The notes beneath the pieces are model-generated. The model made no database searches. It saw only the letters and a program-made list of their open reading frames with translations, and was not told where the DNA came from. 64,000 nucleotides of DNA, taken from NCBI GenBank assembly GCA_024180945.1, contig JAKSGN010000043.1:2294001-2358000 (forward strand), given 5' to 3'. The stretch comes from Macrophomina tecta. Lineage: Eukaryota > Ascomycota > Dothideomycetes > Botryosphaeriales > Botryosphaeriaceae. This document shows positions 57,497 through 64,000 of the stretch, piece after piece (position 1 is the stretch's first letter; each line of letters opens with the position of its first letter). The translations under genes were made by a program, and so were the position numbers.

Positions 57497-57820
57497 TGTG
57501 ACGAGGAAGTTGTCGGGAAACCGGTAAAGACCGCGGATTTGCACTTTGGAGGTGGCGCTGGATGACGATGGTCGTGCTCGGGGATCCAAAATCTCAAGCG
57601 GGCGGCGAAAGGCTCGGCGCGGCAGCGAACTGATGGAATCACGTGGGGACGCATCGCAACCAGCTGTTTACACCAAAACAGATCGAGACGACCGACGCAC
57701 GACGAATCACTGACAGCATCCCCGACGACCACGCCCTTCGAAGTGTGCGACGCGAACCCCCAGACTTGGGGGCCTTCGGAATTTGTCGCGCACCTTCCTA
57801 ACAGTACCCAGAATTACGCC

Positions 57821-60800
57821 ATGGCCGACGCACCTGCGTCCACTCCGCCGCAGCAGCAGGAGCAGCCCACGCGACCGGCCTCCTTTGAGGCAACATGGGA
57901 CCAGCAGGACGCGTCCTTCCTCCAGCCCGGCGCAATCCCGCTGCCTAAGGCCCACCGCGCATGGGAGCGCCAACCGCAGTCACCCTTTGCGCGCAATGGC
58001 AGGTACCGCAAGGTGTGGAAGCGCTACGACCTGCGCTCCCAGCCCAAGACCAAACTGTCTGCCGCGGAAATGAACAAGAAGAGTCCAGCCAAATCTCCCC
58101 GCAAGGTCGTGAAGAAACGCGCCCTTGATGCACCTCTGGATCCGAATGCGACGCCTGGCAAGAAGGGCCCGAAGAATAAGGCTTTTGCCCCTACACAATG
58201 GGAGACTCCAAGGAGGAACAGCGGAAGGATCGCTTCTCGTACGATTTCACCTACATATTGCGCACTCTGGCTACAACGCTGACATCCCACCAGGAAAGAT
58301 TGCGCAGCCGATTTTCATAGAAGAACCGCGCCCAATAACTGCGCAGACCGAAATGTCGACGCCAGTCACCGAAGACGACATTCCAAAATGGAGCCGTGCT
58401 GAAGGAGCAGAAAAGAATGTGTCATCGCACAATAATCTGGAGGTCGGAGCAATAATCGAGGAGAATAAGGACTCTGTGGAGACGGACAAACAGTCCCTGC
58501 CGCAAGTAGAGAACGCAGCCGAGGTGTTGCACTCGGAACTTGCTCAAGGTCAACGCGAAAAGACCCCTCCGGCCGCGGAAATATCTCCAGAGGTCATGGT
58601 CGTTGAGGAAGATGAGGTCAGCGAGCTCCAGGAAAGCCCTGAGCAGCCTCAAACAGAAAATGCAGATCCAGACGTCGACACAAGTCCGTCTGAGGTTGTC
58701 GCGGGAGTCGAGCTAAATGAAACGTCCGAGGATCTGGTCGAGGAACACGGCTCCGTTGATTCCAATCCCACGGAGTCCAAGGCTGTCAAGTCATGCTCGG
58801 TAGTGGAAGAAGATGATCAGGCACAGCTAGCAAAGGATATTTCGGTAGACCCAAGGCATTTTGGTGCTCTTAGTGAAGAGCAGGAGGGGTCAGGAAATAT
58901 GAGTGAGCAAAGCTATGGGGAAGAGGTTGAGCACAGAGAGGCCGATCTGGAATCCTCGAAATCCTCTAATAGTTTGAGTGGAGAGGACGAACCAGTGGAT
59001 ACTTTTGAGAAAGCCACTCTACACGGATTCGAAGACTCAAAAGCTAACCAACGCGCTTGCATGAACGAGGACCAAGACCCAACAGCTTCGGAAAAACAAC
59101 CTTCTGAGCCACCCGCCAACGATCTAGGCGAGACAAACCAAGTGGATGGCGTTATTGCTCAGCACCTAACGGTAACAGAAGCCGCAGAAGAGCTCCTTGA
59201 CACAGCGATGGAGGGCGGTGAAGAGCAAGCACAAACAGGAGCATCTGCCACAGAAGCAGTCGTCCAAGAATCAATCGCACCATTAAAGGAAGAGAAGCCC
59301 ATCGATTCCGAGCATCGTCTGCAAGCAGACGCGACTCTTGTTGCAATTCCTGACCCTACCCTAGAAAAAGACGAGAGATCATCAACGTCCTCTGTGTCTG
59401 ATGATGGAATGGACGAGGCGGAACAGCTCGACGAGGACGAGTACACCTTTACAGAGCTTCCTGAGGGCGGCGAAGGCGAGGTCGAAGATGACGCAACGAG
59501 TATTCCGTCGCCATCACTGTCCGCAGCAGAATCTCCAAGATTTTCTTCCGTTGCAGATACCTTGACTCTAACCTTACCGGATCGTACACCTCCTAAGAAC
59601 AGAACTACGAAGGAACTCCCAGAAGAGCCTGCCTCACCGATCGATGAGGACACAGCCTTCCTCAAAGATTTCCTCTCACGCGCCGACGCCTCGAAGGCAA
59701 GCCGTGAAGCAGCAACCAGCCGTCCCGAATCCATAACCAATCGACGAAAGTCCGACATCATGCGCCTGGCGCTCTCCTCACCCCGGGTAGCTCTCGAAAC
59801 CAAGGACCCCAACTTCTCCAGCACTTCCAACGCCAACCCGCTCGACCAAAAAGCCATGCCCAAAGAATCCGACTCATCGAGTACCGCATCGGTCACAGCC
59901 GTCATGAAACTCGATTTCAGCGACCTCACATCCGACCTCACCCTCGAGAAATCCTCCACCTCCGGCAGTCCCAGCCCAGCACCACAGCCACCCACCGAAC
60001 CACCATCCTCTAAGCCACCACAGCCACCCACCACCACCGCCCGCCGCAGCGCCCGCCAGACCCGCCAGACCCGCCTCCCCGCCACGCCCTCAGCCGCCTC
60101 CGCCGGCCCTAACCGCATCACGCTCCTTCGCGGCGCTGAGCCCATCGTCCTCAAGAAATCCGAGGCACAGGAGCTGACGGCCCTCACGCGCAACAATACG
60201 CGCCGCAACAAGGGCGCAGCCCTCGCCGCGCCGATCCGCCTCAATAAGCTCAAGGCCGAAGCGCTCAAGGCGAGCGCCGCTACGCCCGCGGAAGGGAAGG
60301 AGGGAGAGGAGCAGGTGCCGGTGTATGCAGACGAGCGGATCGAAGTATGGGAGGCGAGTCGGCTCAGGTGGGATCGGCAGTTAGTTTATTTCCAGGAGGA
60401 GGCGGAGGACGGATTGGCAGGACTAGTGAGTTTATCGGATGAGGAGGGAATGGCAGCGGAAGGGTTGGGGAGTGCTGCCGGTAGTAGGAAGAGGAAAGGG
60501 AAGAGCGACAGTGGTGATGCAGGAGGTGAGGCCGGGACGGCGGCGGCGACGCCGGCTAGGACGAAGAGGGCGAGGGGCTTGGGCGCGGGGAATGGGACGC
60601 CGGCGAAGAATCTATTGCCAGAGGGTGCGGGGAAGGGGGGGGAGTGTGATGGAGAGAAAGACGAGGAGAGGACGACAGAGAAGAAAAATGCCGCAGCAGC
60701 TTTGTCTGCGAAGGGCGGCGCTGGCAGAAGCAGGAAGGCCGCAGCGAAGGAAGTGTCGTACGCGCCAGCACCGGCATCTGCTAACTCCAGCAACACCACT

Positions 60801-61241
60801 GCTACGCCTATCGAGCAGCCTTCTTCTTCTTCCTCAGCCCTGCCTGCGGCCCCTTCTTCAGTCCAACAGAAGGGCGCTGCGCACCAGCTGCCGCCACCCC
60901 CTCTATCGAACCCTCCCACCCCTTCTTCTTCTTCTTCTTCTTCCTCCCGCCGCTCCCGCCTCCAAACCCCCCGTAAGGTCAAGCTGCCCGTGCCCGTGTC
61001 CACGGCCCCCGCAGCAGCGCCGTCATCCCACCAGCAGAGCGCCGCCGCGCTGCCAAACGGCATCATCGGCTCCACCCCGCGCAAGATGGGCCCCAGCACC
61101 GCTATCGGCAAGCAGCCCCTTGCGACGACAGCTACGACAACGACGACCGCTTCGTCTGCTGGCGCTGGCGCTGGCGAGGAAAGGGCTCAGGGGTTGAGCG
61201 GGGGGAGGAGGAGAGCGGCTGCGGCGGGGAGGAGAGCGTGA
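57821..61241 (+). CDS. Long acidic low-complexity protein with basic ends
   Basis: I do not recognise this protein. My model is exon 1 57821-58238 and exon 2 58294-61241, giving 1121 residues. The 55-nt phase-1 intron runs GTACGA to CACCAG and joins GRIAS to RKIAQPIF. The first 140 residues are basic (KKSPAKSPRKVVKKRALD, then PRRNSGRIASRK), like a nuclear signal or DNA-contact patch. Residues 160-620 are strongly acidic and Ser/Glu-rich, probably disordered. A conserved-looking patch lies around 710-760: RITLLRGAEPIVLKKSEAQE, then NNTRRNKGA. The end is Ala/Ser/Pro-rich with basic GGRRRAAAAGRR. A nuclear or chromatin-linked role is a guess. The start at 57821 has a good context and follows an in-frame stretch with no earlier ATG. 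Confidence 0.7.
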
Positions 61242-62022
61242 TTGGTGGATAGATGAGATGACGGGATGATTGATCATGCACTGGCCTGGCGGGAGCACGT
61301 TTTCTTTATTAGCTATTCACTCACTACTGGCGATGATACCCCTTGGGTTTTGTTCCTCTCTGGGAGTCTTATGGTGTTTGGGATTCTTTTTTTTTTCTCT
61401 CTCTTTATTAGTGCTGCGCCAGCTGTTGTTTGTTAGGGGGCAGGAAGGATGTTATAGGGACGGCGCTCCTGTTCGTTCTCTTACTACTTCGGATCTTGGG
61501 CGCTGAGAATGCTATTGGCATGAATCATAGAAGTGTGAATGCTTAGATGGCGTACTCTACACCTTTGAATTCATATTTGGAATTTTCTGTTGTTCCATAT
61601 ATTTTGTCGTCTCTCTATGCCAGCTGTGAGACATTATATTCTGAAAGAGGAAGAATAGCAGGAGAAGGCTACTACCATAAGAATGACACAAACGCCTGCA
61701 GGCCTACTCAGACAATAAAAGAGGCCGTGCCGCTAGCAGAAGAAGAAAACCCACCAAAATCTTGAGGCGGTGTTAAGAAGTGGTGGATATATAGACGAAG
61801 AAGTTTCGAACAAGAGAAGGAGAGATTATACACAATCTCGTATCGTTCGTCATGAGAAGAGAGAGAAAAAAAAAAAAAAAAACAATATAAAAAAAGCGGT
61901 ATATGCGGGGTGGAGAATGTGAAGAATCATCATCATCAAGAGGATACAAAACCAGGGAACATTCTGTCTTTTTCCCCTTCCCTTCGGGCCAAACAACAAA
62001 CATGCGGGAACGAATGAACATT
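61242..62022. other. Convergent 3' region, no gene seen
   Basis: The stretch lies between two genes that read toward each other. It contains a T-rich part near 61390 and a 17-A run at 61866-61882. It should hold both polyadenylation regions. No RNA gene or reading frame is supported. Confidence 0.6.
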
Positions 62023-63630
62023 TTAGTACGCATCACCCCAGTCCACGTCGCCGACCTCATCGCCTTCCTCGAGCGGGGACCTGAGACCCATCTTCTTCTC
62101 GTCACGCCGCCGCTGCTTGCGCTCCTTCTTGGTGACCAGGTGCGGCGTGACAGGCGTGATGGGCGTGTACGGCATGTAGGGGCTGTAGGGCGTCATGGGG
62201 ACACCGGTGGCGGGCGTGCGCAGACCGCCGCCCTGGCGCGGGGAGATGAGGTCGCGGGCGCGGTTGCGGGCCTCGACGACGGTGGTCTTGGTGGAGGGCA
62301 GCTGGGCTGAGTCGGGGACCATGTTGCGCAAGGGCAGGGTGGAGGTGGACGAGGCGGCGGCCGAGGCCCCGCGCGGGGGAGGGGGCAGGTCGTGGGTGCG
62401 GATGGCCGGGGGCGGGCCCGAGGGGTAGGCGTCGGCGGCGCGCATGGCGATGTCGATGGTGTTGCTGCCGTTGCTGGGGTGCGGCGAGTGGTAGGAGCGG
62501 GAGTCCGAGGCGCTGCGCTGCGGGTTGGGACGCGGCAGCGGGTGCGGGCGCTCGAGGTCCTCGTAGCGGAAGGGGCCGAGCGAGTCGGAGGTGCCGGGCG
62601 TCGTGGGCGTCGGGGCGGTGGTGGCGGACGGCGGGGAGGGCGGCGGGCCTGGGTTGTAGAAGCGCGGGGACAGCGGTGTGCGGGCTTCCTCGTCGTCGCC
62701 ACCGCTGCCGGGGTACCGTGCGATGGGGCCGCTAATGCGAAGGTTGCGGATGCTGCGGCGGGATTTGCTGCCGGTGGAGCCAATTGATGCGGTGCGGTCC
62801 TTCTTCGAGAGGATACCGCGGGGCGATGAAGGTTGCTGGCTGGAAGGCGGCGGTAGGCCGGGGTAGTTGTGGCGACGGGCGGCGGCCATGGGGCTCTCTG
62901 GAGGATAGATGGCGCGGACAGGGCTGCGAGGACTGGCCGGCGAGATTGGACTGGCGGCATGCTGGCCGCTGGGGACACGAAGGGAGGCGGCGGTATCAAT
63001 CATGGGCGGGCGGCCCTTCTGCTGGACGGGATAGTGGGCCTCGTCCTCCTCGTCGGGGTATTCCTGGATCTCTTCGGCGGAGGAGCGAGCGGCCTTCTTG
63101 TGTCTCTCCTCGTCGTGCTCCATGACGGCGGCGTACAGGCGTTCCATCTCCTTCTGCCTTTCCTCCTGCTGGCTCTTCAAGAAATTCTGGTCGAAAGAGT
63201 TCATGCTCTGGCAGCTGGGGCTGATGGGGCTGGTGGGCACGCTTTGCTGCTGGCGCTCGGCAATGCTGGTCTGGCTCCTCTTGAAGGCGTGCTTGAGCTT
63301 GCTGGGGCTCAGTGGAGAGCGCCATCCTCGCGCGGGCGAGACGGGGGTCATCTCGAAGCCATTGGCCTTGGCGACGTCGACCCTCTCGGTGACGGTGCGA
63401 CGCATCTTGCGTCCGTAGGTGAGCAGGGCGGTGCCGATGACGAGGACACAGAAAATGTAAGCACCAATGATGCCGCAGATCTGGGCGGGCAGATAGGCCT
63501 TGTCGCGGAGGGCACCCTCAGCTCCAGGGGCGGGGTTTTTGTCGAAGTCGACGTCGAAGTGTCCTGGGGCGGCGAGGGCTGGGGTGAAAAAGGCTGCTCC
63601 GAGGGCTGCGAGGGCTCGTGGAGCTCGCAT
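62023..63630 (-). CDS. Single-pass membrane protein with long Ser/Pro-rich tail
   Basis: A single-exon gene of 535 residues. The N-terminus has a clear signal peptide (RALAALGAAFFTPALAAP). A short ectodomain of about 25 residues and one membrane span (ICGIIGAYIFCVLVIGTALL, about residues 51-70) follow, then a basic stop-transfer (YGRKMRR). The cytoplasmic tail is long and disordered, with many SPxSP and PxxP steps, a helical EEERQKEMERLYAAVMEHD segment near 155-180, and a conserved-looking C-terminal part (TPYSPYMPYTPITPVTPHL, then KKERKQRRRDEKK). The end is acidic (EGDEVGDVDWGDAY). The protein is likely at the plasma membrane or an internal membrane. The many Ser/Pro sites suggest kinase control. 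I do not recognise a named family. Confidence 0.75.
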   Translation of the reverse strand: MRAPRALAALGAAFFTPALAAPGHFDVDFDKNPAPGAEGALRDKAYLPAQICGIIGAYIFCVLVIGTALLTYGRKMRRTVTERVDVAKANGFEMTPVSPARGWRSPLSPSKLKHAFKRSQTSIAERQQQSVPTSPISPSCQSMNSFDQNFLKSQQEERQKEMERLYAAVMEHDEERHKKAARSSAEEIQEYPDEEDEAHYPVQQKGRPPMIDTAASLRVPSGQHAASPISPASPRSPVRAIYPPESPMAAARRHNYPGLPPPSSQQPSSPRGILSKKDRTASIGSTGSKSRRSIRNLRISGPIARYPGSGGDDEEARTPLSPRFYNPGPPPSPPSATTAPTPTTPGTSDSLGPFRYEDLERPHPLPRPNPQRSASDSRSYHSPHPSNGSNTIDIAMRAADAYPSGPPPAIRTHDLPPPPRGASAAASSTSTLPLRNMVPDSAQLPSTKTTVVEARNRARDLISPRQGGGLRTPATGVPMTPYSPYMPYTPITPVTPHLVTKKERKQRRRDEKKMGLRSPLEEGDEVGDVDWGDAY

Positions 63631-64000
63631 GGTCTTGTAGGTCAGGCTGCCGGGGCACAGGAGCTATGGCAGGAGTCGCGACGTTGATGCGACAATATGA
63701 AGGCCGCGCCGGACGCTCGGGGTAATGCGACGGTCCACATGGTGTGCTGCACGACAGCGATGTGAGTATATATCGGGCTGGGGCGGACGGGCGGTGGTGG
63801 TGAGCGCTCGGCCAGTGAGGCGGCGGCACCGCGTTCGCGCGCCCTCATTGGCGGCGCAGCGGGCGGCGGGCGGGCTGTAAGCGCCCGCCCATGCTCTTCA
63901 CGCCCTGGGCCATCGCGCCACGCCTGCCTGCACCGCGCGGTGATGTGTTCCTGAGCTGCATGCGCGTGCAGGATCCGTGTGAAAGCGGCGTGCCCTTCCG
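63631..64000. other. Promoter side of last gene, window edge
   Basis: These 370 bases lie upstream of the minus-strand membrane protein gene and run to the window edge. They are GC-rich with no supported reading frame. Confidence 0.5.

Noticed and set aside
59159..60268. 369-codon minus-strand frame
   Set aside because: It is antisense to the acidic protein; Ser/Val/Arg-rich without domains, as expected of a mirror frame.
62193..62999. 268-codon minus-strand Pro/Arg/Ala-rich frame
   Set aside because: It is a shifted frame inside the Ser/Pro-rich membrane protein gene on the same strand.
1..64000. CRISPR arrays and tRNA or rRNA genes
   Set aside because: No spaced direct repeats were seen, no convincing tRNA B-box with a matching A-box was found by eye, and the genome is fungal. 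A covariance-model scan could still find a missed tRNA.

Overview
The window is nuclear DNA of a filamentous ascomycete (Pezizomycotina). Dothideomycetes is my best guess, but only from general gene style. The evidence is short GT-AG introns (mostly 49-130 nt, with CTAAC- or CTGAC-like branch points), genes on both strands with no operons, and recognisable fungal proteins: TFIIH subunit Tfb1, a full-length PDR-type ABC transporter, an F-box/WD40 protein, the polarity GEF Cdc24, a fungal-specific transcription factor domain protein, a class I haem peroxidase and the mitoribosomal protein Mrp10. I rebuilt exon structures by hand. Each proposed junction keeps the frame and, where I know the family, joins conserved sequence correctly.

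Layout. 1-8.2 kb: a three-exon low-complexity gene on the minus strand (1389-3981) and a small three-exon orphan gene on the plus strand (7478-8161). 8.2-14.1 kb: a gene-poor stretch with two separate solo LTRs of one retrotransposon family, each with its own 5-bp target-site duplication (TTACC and ATGTG), and a doubtful small CxxC ORF. 14.1-24 kb: Tfb1, an unrecognised 438-aa protein, mitochondrial ribosome recycling factor, a 90-aa membrane protein with an unusual 25-nt poly(A) run in its leader, and a haem peroxidase. 24.9-33 kb: a fungal transcription factor domain protein with no visible zinc cluster, a dehalogenase-like alpha/beta hydrolase that lacks its nucleophile segment, and a glycine-rich-domain protein. 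33.9-48.6 kb: a 1520-aa PDR transporter, then an F-box/WD40 protein and Cdc24 in head-to-head orientation. 48.6-53.7 kb: no intact recognised gene; it holds fragments of a probable Copia integrase and of one or more decayed coding regions. 53.7-64 kb: a cysteine-rich single-pass surface protein, Mrp10, a long acidic low-complexity protein with basic ends, and a second single-pass membrane protein with a long Ser/Pro-rich cytoplasmic tail.

The genes do not form a metabolic cluster. Two are mitochondrial translation factors (ribosome recycling factor, Mrp10). Two bear on cell polarity or protein turnover and may share a promoter (Cdc24, F-box/WD40). Two are candidate cell-surface or membrane proteins. 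I saw no convincing tRNA, rRNA or CRISPR array and no obviously new multi-gene system. The strongest unusual signals are the nucleophile-less hydrolase, the two solo LTRs with unlike U3 cores, the A25 leader, and the decayed island at 51-53.5 kb.
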